Below the pieces are notes generated by a model. It saw nothing but the letters and a program-made list of their open reading frames with translations, had not been told where the DNA came from and ran no database searches. From the NCBI GenBank assembly GCA_015493635.1, contig WGCU01000030.1, positions 1-49,792 on the forward strand: DNA of 49,792 bases. The letters run 5' to 3'. Position numbers and translations under genes: made by a program. Below, one piece after another: positions 16,578-25,365 of this stretch; position 1 is the stretch's first letter; each line of letters opens with the position of its first letter. This stretch comes from Spirochaetaceae bacterium. Its GTDB lineage: Bacteria; Spirochaetota; Spirochaetia; B11-G9.

Positions 16578-16596
16578 TTCTCTCTCCTCTGTATTT

Positions 16597-17832
16597 TCAT
16601 TCGTAGCGTAATGCTTCAATCGGGTCCAGTTTTGATGCCTGATACGCGGGGTAACCGCCGAAAAATAATCCGGTAACCACCGCAAAGCCAAAGGCAACAA
16701 AAACAGACTGAACAGATATTACCGAAGCCATACCGCCGAACCGGCTGGCTCCGTAGGATGTCAACACCCCTATAATTATTCCAATGAGACCTCCCCCTAC
16801 CGACAGGATAATTGCCTCTGTAAGAAACTGACTTAAAATGTCCTTTGACTTGGCTCCCAGTGCCATACGTATTCCGATTTCCCTCGTTCTTTCGGTAACA
16901 GCAACGAGCATAATGTTCATAATTCCAATACCGCCTACAAGAAGACTGATGGCCGCTATACTGGCAAGAAGCAGAGTGAACGTACTGGTAACCCCCTCCA
17001 TGGTGTTTAACAAATCCAGCTGATTTGCTATATAAAAATCAGCAGAGTCCATGCCCGGAAGCCGGTGCAGATGGAGCAGCTCCCCTTCAATAAACTTCTG
17101 AAGGTCCCTCATGGTATCCATGTTGGCTGCCTGAATATTTATCAAAGCATACTTGTCAGATCCGGATATATACTTTTGAAAGGTAGTGATGGGTATGAAT
17201 ATCTGTGCGTCGGTCATTGATGATCCCTTTTCTTCCATGATCCCCTTAACGGTAAAAGCAATCCCGTTGATACGTATCTTCTGGCCCACAGGATCAAACC
17301 CTTCATTAAAAAGGTCCTTGTATACCTGGGCTCCAATAACAGCAACCGGCTTTCTTGAATTAAGTTCTTCTTCTGTAAAAAAAGCACCATAGACCGGATG
17401 AAAATTACGAATTGAAGGATACTCAAGATTGGTCCCCACAACTGTTCCCCCTGTGTTCGTATTTCCAAACTTAATCTGCGCGGATACAGAAGACTCGGGT
17501 GCGGCATGAAGGACCATATTCTTGGGCAGATTACTTAAAAAGTTCAGGTCTTCATCTGTCAGGGATGGCGCTATATTGGTTGTATTTTTGCGGACCAGAC
17601 TCGGACCCTTGGGCTGCCCGGAATAGACAATCAGCAGGTTGTATCCTAGAGACTGCAGGCTTGCTTCAACGGATTTCTGTGATCCGTTTCCCAGCGCAAC
17701 AAGAGCTATAACGGCTGCAACACCAATCATGACCCCCAGGGCGGTAAGGAACGACCGTATCTTGTTTGACGCGATACTTCGTAAGGACATTTTTACTGAT
17801 TCAGTAAACTTGAAGGTTTTCATCTTTTCCAC
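16597..17832 (-). CDS. MacB-type ABC transporter permease
   Basis: A 411-residue membrane protein with the MacB/FtsX layout. One N-terminal TM lies near 23-48, a large periplasmic domain covers about 50-280, and three C-terminal TMs surround IGIMNIMLVAVTERTREIGIRMALGAK, the family's coupling motif. The ATPase is encoded separately upstream (13-nt overlap) instead of being fused as in E. coli MacB. With MacA and TolC it should form a tripartite efflux pump for drugs, peptides or lipids. The substrate is not visible. Confidence 0.92.
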   Translation of the reverse strand: MEKMKTFKFTESVKMSLRSIASNKIRSFLTALGVMIGVAAVIALVALGNGSQKSVEASLQSLGYNLLIVYSGQPKGPSLVRKNTTNIAPSLTDEDLNFLSNLPKNMVLHAAPESSVSAQIKFGNTNTGGTVVGTNLEYPSIRNFHPVYGAFFTEEELNSRKPVAVIGAQVYKDLFNEGFDPVGQKIRINGIAFTVKGIMEEKGSSMTDAQIFIPITTFQKYISGSDKYALINIQAANMDTMRDLQKFIEGELLHLHRLPGMDSADFYIANQLDLLNTMEGVTSTFTLLLASIAAISLLVGGIGIMNIMLVAVTERTREIGIRMALGAKSKDILSQFLTEAIILSVGGGLIGIIIGVLTSYGASRFGGMASVISVQSVFVAFGFAVVTGLFFGGYPAYQASKLDPIEALRYE

Positions 17833-18509
17833 TCCTGTACCGGAACATCCACAAGGATCTGTCCATCCCGTATCTCCACAATTCTTTTTCCCTGGGCAGC
17901 GACATCCCTGTCATGGGTTACCATAATAAGGGTAACCCCTTCAGCTTGAAGTTCTCTGAACAACTCCATTATCTGGGCTCCTGTTTTTGTGTCCAGAGCA
18001 CCGGTGGGTTCATCAGCCAGAAGAATCTTGGGCCTGACTGCCAGGGCTCTTGCAATGGCAACTCTCTGACGCTGCCCCCCTGACAACTCATTGGGAAGAT
18101 GATACTCTCTCCCTTCAAGGTCAACACGTTTTAGAATTTCCAGGGCCCTCTGCCTCCGGTCCTTCGGCGGTACTCCGGCATAGATAAGGGGCAGCTCCAC
18201 ATTCTCCACGGCACTTTCACGGGGCAGAAGATTAAAACTCTGAAAGACAAACCCGATATGACGGTTTCTTATTTCTGCCAGCTGATCTTTATTCAAAGCT
18301 GCAGTTTGTTCCCCTGCCAGGCTGTAGGTACCGGTAGTAGGACTGTCAAGGCATCCTACAATATTCATCAGTGTGGACTTTCCTGAACCGCTGGGACCAA
18401 TTATGGAGACGAACTCGCCGCCCTCTATGGACAGGTTAATACCGTCTATGGCCTTAACGGTGGTGGGCCCCATTTTATAGTACCGGGACAGATTCTCTAT
18501 TTTTATCAT
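17820..18509 (-). CDS. ABC transporter ATP-binding protein (MacB/LolD type)
   Basis: A 229-residue ATPase with Walker A GPSGSGKST, signature LSGGQRQRVA, Walker B ILLADEPTGALD and the switch His in MVTHD. Length and motifs match LolD/MacB ATPases. It overlaps the MacA-like gene by 4 nt and the permease by 13 nt, so the three products are made together. Confidence 0.95.
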   Translation of the reverse strand: MIKIENLSRYYKMGPTTVKAIDGINLSIEGGEFVSIIGPSGSGKSTLMNIVGCLDSPTTGTYSLAGEQTAALNKDQLAEIRNRHIGFVFQSFNLLPRESAVENVELPLIYAGVPPKDRRQRALEILKRVDLEGREYHLPNELSGGQRQRVAIARALAVRPKILLADEPTGALDTKTGAQIMELFRELQAEGVTLIMVTHDRDVAAQGKRIVEIRDGQILVDVPVQEWKR

Positions 18510-19675
18510 TTCCGTACTCCGGGAATTGAAATGGGAATAACAGAATTACCGGTACTGTCAGCGGTACTTCCGAGTGAAAAACCTGCCGGCTGTTCAAATA
18601 CAACAACATCTCCCTCGCTTAAGCCGTCAAGTACCACTATGTTTATTCCGTTGTCCGCGCCGGTTGTAATTTTCTTTGTTTTTACTTCGTTGTTTTCTAG
18701 AACCTTGATGTAGCTTCGGGTGCGTATATGGGATACAGCCTTGCTCGGAACGATAAGCCCCTTGTCACTTTTTATCAGTATGGAAATATCAGCGCTCATA
18801 CCCGGTTTCAGAATACCGGAAGTATTACCGATAACTGCTGAAACCTTGAAAATGGATATATTGTTGACAACTTCAGCAGCAGGACTTATGGAATCAACCT
18901 TTGATGTCAGTATTTTATCACCAAGAGAATCACTGGTGATGGATACCCGCTGGCCTTTTTCCACCTTGCCGATATCAAATTCATCCACCTCCGCGGTAAG
19001 CCTGATGCGGGAAATATCAGCGATAGTAACGAGGGGAGCTCCCTTGCTTACCATATCGCCGGGAACAAGTTCTCCGTTTATCACCACGCCGGAAAACGGC
19101 GCGCGAATTTTTGTACTGTTCAGATCCTTTTTTGCCAGCTCCAGAGCAAGCCGGGCCTGTGAAAGATCAAGTTCAGCCGATTTCAGGAGATATTCAGCAT
19201 TATCCGCTGCTGCCTGGGCTTCATCAACCTGGTCTTCCGAAAGAGCTCCCTCTGTAAAAAGCTTCTTTTTCCCTTCGAGAGAGACAAGGGCTTTCTGTAA
19301 GAGATCCTTACTCTTATCCCGGTTTAGCTGTGCTTTTGAAAGATTTATTTCCGACTGCTGCAGAGAAATTCTTTTATCACTTTCATCAAGCGTTACAAGA
19401 ATGTCATCTTTTTCGACAGTTTCTCCTTCTCCCCTTGAGAAGGTAACAACACCCTCTATGGCGGAGCGGATAGTCTGTGTCCGGTACGGTTCAGCAACGG
19501 AAGGGCCTTCCACCTTGATAGCCACCGATCCGGGAACAGCTTTTACTCCCTGGAGATTCACTGCTGCCTCTACGGCCCCGGTTGTACCGGCCCCCTTAAA
19601 AACAAATACCCACAGCAGCACCAGTACCGCTGCCGTTGTAATGCCTGTTCCGATAAAAATTTTCTTTTTAGTCAT
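18506..19675 (-). CDS. MacA/HlyD-type periplasmic adaptor (membrane fusion protein)
   Basis: 389 residues from the ATG at 19675, which has a GGGAGA ribosome site and leads into the membrane anchor (about 7-25, rich in V and L). The lipoyl halves flank a long coiled-coil hairpin (about 95-190) rich in Gln, Lys, Glu and Leu. The beta-barrel part contains IRAPFSGVV and the usual membrane-proximal domain follows. A longer in-frame start at 19795 lies inside the TolC-like gene and is less likely. It links the inner-membrane pump to the outer-membrane channel. Confidence 0.92.
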   Translation of the reverse strand: MTKKKIFIGTGITTAAVLVLLWVFVFKGAGTTGAVEAAVNLQGVKAVPGSVAIKVEGPSVAEPYRTQTIRSAIEGVVTFSRGEGETVEKDDILVTLDESDKRISLQQSEINLSKAQLNRDKSKDLLQKALVSLEGKKKLFTEGALSEDQVDEAQAAADNAEYLLKSAELDLSQARLALELAKKDLNSTKIRAPFSGVVINGELVPGDMVSKGAPLVTIADISRIRLTAEVDEFDIGKVEKGQRVSITSDSLGDKILTSKVDSISPAAEVVNNISIFKVSAVIGNTSGILKPGMSADISILIKSDKGLIVPSKAVSHIRTRSYIKVLENNEVKTKKITTGADNGINIVVLDGLSEGDVVVFEQPAGFSLGSTADSTGNSVIPISIPGVRK

Positions 19676-19676
19676 A

Positions 19677-20966
19677 TTAATTCTCCCATGATGCTGTAAC
19701 AGCAGTATTAAGATATGCTTTTTCAACGTCGATTCTGGCACTTTCAACCTTCCACTGTGCCCGTAAAACGGCTGCCTGTGCTTCCTTCTGTTCATACTCA
19801 GCTGCTTGACCGAGGGCAGCTTTGGTCTCTACTATTTTTTTGTTATCCATACTCCGTTCGAGATCTTTTTTAGCCTGTCCAAGAAGATCTTCAGCTTTAA
19901 GATACTGCTGATAGGCAGTACGGATCCGCAGGCTAAGCAGGTCATGCATATAATCCAGCCGTGCGGTTTCCTGCTCGACGGTCATTTCCAGGAGCGATAC
20001 GTTCTGCGCGTCGCTTTTCCCGCCGGTATATGCAAGACCGAACGTAATACCGCCGCTCCATGTGCTTCCTGCCGTTCCTCCCTGGGAAGCAGCATACGCG
20101 TAAGAAGCGGAAATTGCAGGATTACTTGTTGTGTATTCCATGGAAACCGAGTGGTCTCCCATTCCCGCAAAGGGTTTTATACTGAGAGATATATTGGCCG
20201 TTTTAAGACGGGCTATTGTCTGCCGCAGCTGAGCTATTTTTAACTGCTGGGACTTAATGTCCGGATCAGTATCATAAGCGGACAGAGACAGTTCGGGCGG
20301 TGTCGGAAGTTCTTTCATGGGCAGTTCATACCTCTCAAGTACGTCCTCCCTGATAGCTCTGTTTACCGTGAAAGAAAGTTCATACCATGAAATCCGCTGT
20401 TTCATCAGTTCCTGGGAAGAGGTTATCTCCCTTTCCTGAAGATCATTCTGAGCCGCGGTTAGATCCGTCAGTGATACACTGCCGTTTTTATAATGGGATT
20501 CAAAGACTGCTGCTTTGGCCTTCGCCGCTTCAAGCTCCGCAGTCAGGACACGCTCTTCTTCCTGCAGAAGCCATGCTTCCTGGTACAGTGAATAAAGTGT
20601 AGAAAATGATTTTCTTTTCGCAGTATCCACTGATATCTCGGCCATGGTGTACGCGTCCCTGGAAACGTTCAGCTTTTCCTTTTCCGCAGGAGAAAGCCCC
20701 AGAGGAACTTTAACGGTAAGCGATCCGGTAATTTCAGTTTTATCCGTAATTTTAATACCGGGATTAAGTGAGACCGCCCAGTCTTCCGGATTTTTAAGTA
20801 CTTCGATGTTCTTTCCCGCGCTGGCAAGCTGCATTTCAGCACTTTTAACAGTATAGAGATCCGTAAGCCCGGATGCCAAATCATTAAAAGTGACTGCAGC
20901 TAATCCGCCGGCACTTATGATACCCATCACGGTAAGAACCATCCCCTTTTTTAATAGTTTACTCAT
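19677..20966 (-). CDS. TolC-type outer-membrane efflux protein
   Basis: 429 residues. A signal-like hydrophobic N-terminus (about 8-28) is followed by two halves of long alpha-helical coiled coil, each with the alternating Ala/Leu/Gln pattern of outer-membrane efflux proteins (for example the EAAKAKAAVFESHY and TDLTAAQNDLQERE region, and the C-terminal EQKEAQAAVLRAQWKVES region). First gene of the efflux operon, with an AAGGATGG ribosome site, divergent from the two-component system at 21156. Confidence 0.88.
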   Translation of the reverse strand: MSKLLKKGMVLTVMGIISAGGLAAVTFNDLASGLTDLYTVKSAEMQLASAGKNIEVLKNPEDWAVSLNPGIKITDKTEITGSLTVKVPLGLSPAEKEKLNVSRDAYTMAEISVDTAKRKSFSTLYSLYQEAWLLQEEERVLTAELEAAKAKAAVFESHYKNGSVSLTDLTAAQNDLQEREITSSQELMKQRISWYELSFTVNRAIREDVLERYELPMKELPTPPELSLSAYDTDPDIKSQQLKIAQLRQTIARLKTANISLSIKPFAGMGDHSVSMEYTTSNPAISASYAYAASQGGTAGSTWSGGITFGLAYTGGKSDAQNVSLLEMTVEQETARLDYMHDLLSLRIRTAYQQYLKAEDLLGQAKKDLERSMDNKKIVETKAALGQAAEYEQKEAQAAVLRAQWKVESARIDVEKAYLNTAVTASWEN

Positions 20967-20997
20967 TATCCATCCTTTTTTAGGTTTTGTTACAGGA

Positions 20998-21030
20998 AAG
21001 GTAACGGTAAAGTATGAAGGAAGTGTGAAG
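20998..21030. promoter_or_regulatory. 11-bp direct repeats upstream of the efflux operon
   Basis: AAAGTATGAAG (21009-21019) and GAAGTGTGAAG (21020-21030) are adjacent 11-bp units in the same frame. A weaker unit (20998-21008) precedes them. They resemble the repeats at 10082-10125. A TATAAT-like box lies just beyond them (minus strand, about 21033-21039). The regulator encoded at 21156 or that at 11541 may bind here. Confidence 0.5.
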
Positions 21031-21143
21031 AAATTATAGGGATATTATGAGAAGCTGTGCTGGTTACTTGTCCTGTTTTTGGGGAAATACAAAATAGTGG
21101 TTCGCCATAGTTTGAAATTCATAGAATATTCACATTTTCTGTG

Positions 21144-21149
21144 TATACT
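21144..21149 (+). promoter_or_regulatory. -10 box TATACT, 6 nt before the response regulator start
   Basis: TATACT, then six bases, then ATG at 21156. No Shine-Dalgarno sequence and no good -35 box are visible. Confidence 0.5.
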
Positions 21150-21155
21150 GAAATT

Positions 21156-21854
21156 ATGGAAAGAATACTTGTTGTAGATGATGAAGTTAAAATCCTGAAA
21201 ATGGTCAGTGATTACCTTACTGCAGTAGGGTTTGAAGTAACCGGTGCTTCTGACGGAATCGAAGCTTTGAAGAAGTTTAACGAGGGGGATTTTGACCTTC
21301 TTGTTCTGGATTACATGCTTCCGGGGATAGATGGTATTGATATTATACGTAAAATACGGAACTCGGGAAACGAGTCTTCATCAATCCCTGTTGTCATGCT
21401 TACTGCCCGGGCTGAAGAAGCGGATAAACTCATGGGACTTGAAATAGGTGCTGATGATTACATGGTAAAGCCCTTCAGCCTGAAGGAGCTGGCGGCCCGT
21501 ATCCGTGCGGTACTCCGCCGTTCAGGGAAGGGAGATTCCGGCATTGCCGGCGGTAAGGAAAAACTTGGTTATAAAGATATTGAAATGGATGTACGGGCAC
21601 GGGAAGTCCGGAGGGGAGGGGTGCCGCTTCAGCTTACCATGGTTCAGTTTGAGCTATTGCGGGTGTTTCTTGCCAATCCCGGAAGGGTCTTTACCAGGGG
21701 TGATCTCCTTAGTGTTCTTCAGGAAGTATCCTATGAAATATATGAGCGCACCATCGATGTACATATAAAAAATATCCGGAAGGTTCTTGAGCCGGTTCCG
21801 TCAAAACCGGAATACATTGTGACTGTCTGGGGTGTAGGGTACAAACTTGCATAA
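21156..21854 (+). CDS. OmpR-family response regulator
   Basis: 232 residues starting MERILVVDDE. The receiver domain has the acidic pair D8/D9, phospho-acceptor D52 in LLVLDYMLPG and K in VKPFS. A winged-helix DNA-binding domain follows, ending TVWGVGYKLA. A GTG 15 nt upstream is also in frame, but the ATG gives the normal N-terminus. It is divergent from the efflux operon and overlaps the kinase gene. The layout is typical of regulators that switch on an efflux pump. Confidence 0.93.
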   Translation: MERILVVDDEVKILKMVSDYLTAVGFEVTGASDGIEALKKFNEGDFDLLVLDYMLPGIDGIDIIRKIRNSGNESSSIPVVMLTARAEEADKLMGLEIGADDYMVKPFSLKELAARIRAVLRRSGKGDSGIAGGKEKLGYKDIEMDVRAREVRRGGVPLQLTMVQFELLRVFLANPGRVFTRGDLLSVLQEVSYEIYERTIDVHIKNIRKVLEPVPSKPEYIVTVWGVGYKLA

Positions 21855-23256
21855 AATACGGATTTGGCACAAACTCATGATCAGTTTTGCTCTTGTCATC
21901 GGTCTGGGCGGAATTATTGTGGCCTTTACCGTTAACAGAGCCACGTATACCGCCTTCAGCAAGATGGTGCGGGAAGGGGATATAGCGGTAGCGAAAGAAC
22001 TGGCGGCTACCCTCGGCTCCTATTATGAAAAACAGAATTCATGGACGGGGGCTGAAACGCTTATAATTAAACCGTACCAGCATATCTATCTTCAGGGAAT
22101 GCAACCGGGGACTATGGGGCGGATGGCAGACCGTTTCGGAGGAGGCAGACAGAATCAGGGAATTCACGTTATTGTAACTGACAGGGAGGGCGATGTCGTT
22201 ATATCCGCGGGGGAACCTTTTAACACGGTGGAACTGCCGAAAGGTAAGGGTGTTCCCGTTCTTGCAGACTCAAGAACGGTTGGATACGTATATGTGGGAT
22301 CAATGATAGGATCAGGATTTCTGCCGTTCCAGAATGAGTTCCTTAAAAGCTCTGCCCGTGCCATCTTTTTATCTCTTTTCAGCATGATAGCAGCCGCAAG
22401 TATTGTAGGCTTTTTTCTGATCCGCCACATTACCCAGCCTGTCAAGAAACTTACCCTTGCATCCCAGGAAATAGCGAAAGGAAATTTACATGCTTCTGTT
22501 GATATAACGCAGAGTGATGAACTAGGGGAACTTGCGGGAAGCTTTAACGCCATGGCCGGTTCACTCCGGGAAGCTGAAGCATGGAAACGGAGGATTATAG
22601 CAGATGCTGCCCATGAACTCCGCACTCCGTTAAGCCTTATTCAGGGACGGCTGGAAATGATGCTTGAGGGGATATACAAAACCGATAAAGCGGGGATTGA
22701 GCTTGTTTATAACGAGACACTCATGCTTACAAAACTTATTGAGGAACTTTCTGATCTCTCAAACGCGGAAGCAGGGACAGTTCATCTGTCCTTTGAACGT
22801 CAGAATGTAAAGGATCTTCTTGAGTTCGCCGCGGCGGCCTTTCTGCCTGAGCTGAAGGACAAGAATATAACAATGCCTCTTACCATTGAGGAGAACCTGC
22901 CGGAGATATCTGCTGATTTCCAGAAGATTAATCAGGTTCTTGGAAATCTTGTTTCCAATGCCCTCCGGTATACCCCGGAAGGGGGGACTATTTCCCTTTC
23001 CGCATGGTATGAAGGCAGCAGTGTGTGTATATCTGTGGAAGACAGCGGCCCCGGAATTCCTGAATCTGACAGGGAAAAGGTATTTGACCGTTTCTACCGG
23101 GTAGACGGCCACCGGAACAGGGCTTCAGGGGGTTCTGGCCTCGGTCTTGCAATAAGTAAGGAAATTATTCATCTCCATAAAGGTGCCATTCGTGCGGAGG
23201 AACCTCTGTCCGGGCATGGCACCAGGATTGTAATTTCTTTACCTGCCGTTACTTGA
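21847..23256 (+). CDS. Two-component sensor histidine kinase
   Basis: A 469-residue membrane kinase starting at a TTG that overlaps the regulator's stop by 8 nt; an ATG at 21877 is an alternative. TM1 is about 10-29, TM2 about 172-193, with a periplasmic sensor of about 140 residues containing a Gly/Arg-rich stretch. HAMP, HisKA (H256 in AAHELRTP) and HATPase (DSGPGIP, GGSGLGLA) domains follow. Probably senses the substrate or envelope stress linked to the adjacent efflux pump. Confidence 0.93.
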   Translation: MHKIRIWHKLMISFALVIGLGGIIVAFTVNRATYTAFSKMVREGDIAVAKELAATLGSYYEKQNSWTGAETLIIKPYQHIYLQGMQPGTMGRMADRFGGGRQNQGIHVIVTDREGDVVISAGEPFNTVELPKGKGVPVLADSRTVGYVYVGSMIGSGFLPFQNEFLKSSARAIFLSLFSMIAAASIVGFFLIRHITQPVKKLTLASQEIAKGNLHASVDITQSDELGELAGSFNAMAGSLREAEAWKRRIIADAAHELRTPLSLIQGRLEMMLEGIYKTDKAGIELVYNETLMLTKLIEELSDLSNAEAGTVHLSFERQNVKDLLEFAAAAFLPELKDKNITMPLTIEENLPEISADFQKINQVLGNLVSNALRYTPEGGTISLSAWYEGSSVCISVEDSGPGIPESDREKVFDRFYRVDGHRNRASGGSGLGLAISKEIIHLHKGAIRAEEPLSGHGTRIVISLPAVT

Positions 23257-23326
23257 CCTCTTGACCTTTACAGGGAATATGTATTAAAACAGATAATCTT
23301 ATTAAAATTACAAAGCAGGAAAAAAT

Positions 23327-24505
23327 ATGAAAGAAGAATTATCGTACGTACTTGTTACCCCGTATACTATCAGCAAGAGCCGGACAGGTGGAGTTATTTC
23401 CCGGCTTCTGTCCCGTGTAGATCTTGAGTTTGTCGGAGCACAGATATTTGATCCCTCTAAGGAACTTGCCGAACAGTATGCAGCCTCCCTGAAACGCACC
23501 GTTTCTCCTGATGATGAAAAAGCAGGAAAACTTTTAAGTGATTACGTTCTTAACTGTTTTGTTCCTTCCAATACCAGGAAGCCGAGGGTTCTTATGCTCC
23601 TTTTCAGAGGGAAGGATGCCTGCAGAAAGCTGTCTGATATTACCGGAGCCATTCATAAAGAGAACATGGGGCTTGAATCGATTACCGGGGAAACAATCCG
23701 TGATACCTACGCGGACATCATCATGTCAAAGGATGATCCCGAGAAGGTACAGCATTTTGAACCGGCGGTTTTAACTCCGAGAAATCAGAAAGATGCCGAT
23801 TTTAATATGAAACTATTTGCTGATTATCTTAAAACGCAGTCTCCTGTTATTAATAATCTGAAATATAAAAATCAGGATAAGGTTGAACGGACACTTGTTA
23901 TTATAAAACCTGATAACTGGATGTACGCAAGCTCTCGGCCCGGAACCATTATTGACATGTTTTCACGAACGGGTCTCAGGATTATCAGTACAAAGGTTCA
24001 GCAGATGTCTGTAGCCCAAGCCCTTGAGTTTTACGGACCGGTAAAAGATGTTCTGAAAGAGAAACTTGCCCCTGTTTTCGGAAAAAAGGCAAAAGAAACA
24101 CTGGAAGAGAAGTTTTCTATTGTGTTGTCGGATAAAACACTTAAAAGTCTCAGTGATTCGTTCGGTGTAGAGTACGCTGTTGACCAGTTTAACCAGATAG
24201 TGGAGTTTATGTCAGGATCGAATCCCGATAAATGCCCTCTGGAGGAACTGGATAATCCGGGGAAGGTAAAAAGTATGGTCCTTATATATGAAGGTGAAAA
24301 CGCCGTCAGCAAAATAAGGGATGTACTCGGCCCGACAGACCCGACAAAGGCTCCGGGAGGCACCATACGCAGGGAATTCGGAAGCAACATTATGGTTAAT
24401 ACTGCACACGCATCCGATTCTCCCGAAAACGCGAAACGGGAAATGGGAATTATCCGGATTGAAGAAAACAACTGCTACAACCTTATCAGCAGCTATTTGA
24501 AATAA
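23327..24505 (+). CDS. Tandem nucleoside diphosphate kinase-like protein
   Basis: 392 residues made of two NDK-like units. The second (about 186-392) has VERTLVIIKPD, YEGENAVSKIRDVLGPTDP, GTIRREFG and catalytic His361 in NTAHASDSPENA, so it may be active. It carries an insertion of about 50 residues (about 240-300) relative to the usual 140-residue enzyme. The first unit (about 5-165) keeps YVLVTPYTISKSRTGGVISRL and LLFRGKDACRKL, but the region that should hold the catalytic His reads DTYADIIMSKDDPE, without His. NDK balances nucleoside triphosphate pools. The N-terminal half may be structural or regulatory. RBS GCAGGA is weak. Confidence 0.82.
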   Translation: MKEELSYVLVTPYTISKSRTGGVISRLLSRVDLEFVGAQIFDPSKELAEQYAASLKRTVSPDDEKAGKLLSDYVLNCFVPSNTRKPRVLMLLFRGKDACRKLSDITGAIHKENMGLESITGETIRDTYADIIMSKDDPEKVQHFEPAVLTPRNQKDADFNMKLFADYLKTQSPVINNLKYKNQDKVERTLVIIKPDNWMYASSRPGTIIDMFSRTGLRIISTKVQQMSVAQALEFYGPVKDVLKEKLAPVFGKKAKETLEEKFSIVLSDKTLKSLSDSFGVEYAVDQFNQIVEFMSGSNPDKCPLEELDNPGKVKSMVLIYEGENAVSKIRDVLGPTDPTKAPGGTIRREFGSNIMVNTAHASDSPENAKREMGIIRIEENNCYNLISSYLK

Positions 24506-24515
24506 CATCTGTAAG

Positions 24516-24561
24516 GTGCTCCCCCTCTCCCCGGACCATTTCCCCGGGGAAAGGGGGGCAC
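24516..24561. terminator. Long GC-rich hairpin after the NDK gene
   Basis: Arms 24516-24534 and 24544-24561 form an imperfect stem of about 18 bp (one C/A mismatch, one bulged T). A short T-containing tail (CAAGTATTTT) follows on the plus strand. Likely the NDK terminator, though the U-tract is weak. Confidence 0.6.
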
Positions 24562-24591
24562 AAGTATTTTCAATGCTATAGTGGTATTCTG

Positions 24592-24693
24592 TTATAGGTT
24601 TAAACGGTCTACGACTGCTTTATAATCGGCTTTTTTCTCTTTCAATTCTCTTTCGATACGAGCTGTTTCCACGGAATCGTTTATTTCAAATAC
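24592..24693 (-). pseudogene. Possible remnant of a small or truncated gene
   Basis: An open frame of 33 codons reads FEINDSVETARIERELKEKK and ends near VVDRLNL, a plausible charged helix. It lacks a start codon and is preceded directly by a stop. An ATG (minus strand, about 24698) sits one frame off, so a single base loss would explain it. No family recognised. Confidence 0.3.
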
Positions 24694-24737
24694 TCATAAA
24701 AATGTAAAAAAGCAATGGAGAGCATTGAAACCTGCGG

Positions 24738-25292
24738 CTACTGGTCCCTGAAACTGAATTCACAGCCGCAGTAATTCTGCCGGTAAAGGTTGTACTTTTT
24801 ACTCAGTTCTATGCTGCGCAGGAATCCGTTTTTCTTTTTGAAATTGTATTCGATAAATCCGGGGAACTTTTCGGCTATTTCAAATATCATTCTGGAGTTT
24901 TTATACGGACCCAACGTCAGGGTAGTGGTGTAGTAGGGGAATCCGAGGTCCTGTGCTTTCTGCGCTGTCCTGTGCAGGTTAAACTCAAAACATTTTGCAC
25001 AACGTTTACCCCCTTCCGGTTCTTTTTCCAGCCCTTTAACAAAGTCCAGCCATTCCCTGTGATCCCACGAATCCTCCAGTATCGGAACGCCCCAGATTTC
25101 AGCAAGCCGTCTCGCTTCATCGCGTCTTTTTTGGTATTCTTTTTCAGGATAGATGTTGGAGTTTGAATAAAAGAGGGTAATGTCATACCCATCCTCTATC
25201 ATCCTTTCCCCTGAAGGAGCGCAGCAGGGAGCGCAGCACGTATGCAGAAGAACCTTTTCACCTTTCCCGGGTTTTACTTTAATGTTGCTCAT
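24738..25292 (-). CDS. queH: Epoxyqueuosine reductase QueH
   Basis: 184 residues from the ATG at 25292. QueH signatures are present: the HTCCAPCCAP cysteine cluster at 17-26, EKEYQKRRDEARRLAE, the CAKCFEFNLHRTA pair, TTTLTLGPYKN and the C-terminal YRQNYCGCEF. QueH reduces epoxyqueuosine to queuosine in tRNA anticodons, using iron-sulphur chemistry. An upstream in-frame ATG at 25328 would add 12 hydrophobic residues not expected in the family. The start at 25292 has no ribosome site but has TATACT 7 nt before it. Confidence 0.9.
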   Translation of the reverse strand: MSNIKVKPGKGEKVLLHTCCAPCCAPSGERMIEDGYDITLFYSNSNIYPEKEYQKRRDEARRLAEIWGVPILEDSWDHREWLDFVKGLEKEPEGGKRCAKCFEFNLHRTAQKAQDLGFPYYTTTLTLGPYKNSRMIFEIAEKFPGFIEYNFKKKNGFLRSIELSKKYNLYRQNYCGCEFSFRDQ

Positions 25293-25299
25293 GAATAAC

Positions 25300-25305
25300 A
25301 GTATA
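25300..25305 (-). promoter_or_regulatory. -10 box TATACT, 7 nt before queH
   Basis: Minus strand: TATACT, seven bases, ATG. The -35 region is a pyrimidine-rich tract with no consensus. If used, it fixes the start at 25292. Confidence 0.45.
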
Positions 25306-25327
25306 ACCGGAAAAAGGAAAAAAATCA

Positions 25328-25356
25328 TTGACTATTCATGCCTCTCCCATTAAACT
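25328..25356 (+). promoter_or_regulatory. Promoter of the ilvBN leader
   Basis: TTGACT (25328-25333), 17-nt spacer, TAAACT (25351-25356). The predicted start falls at about 25363-25366, next to the leader peptide's ATG. Confidence 0.65.
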
Positions 25357-25365
25357 GTCTGAAAC

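Noticed and set aside
16578-16700. N-terminal extension of the small secreted protein
   Set aside because: It overlaps the permease gene in another frame and would bury the signal peptide; the ATG at 16577 has a strong ribosome site.
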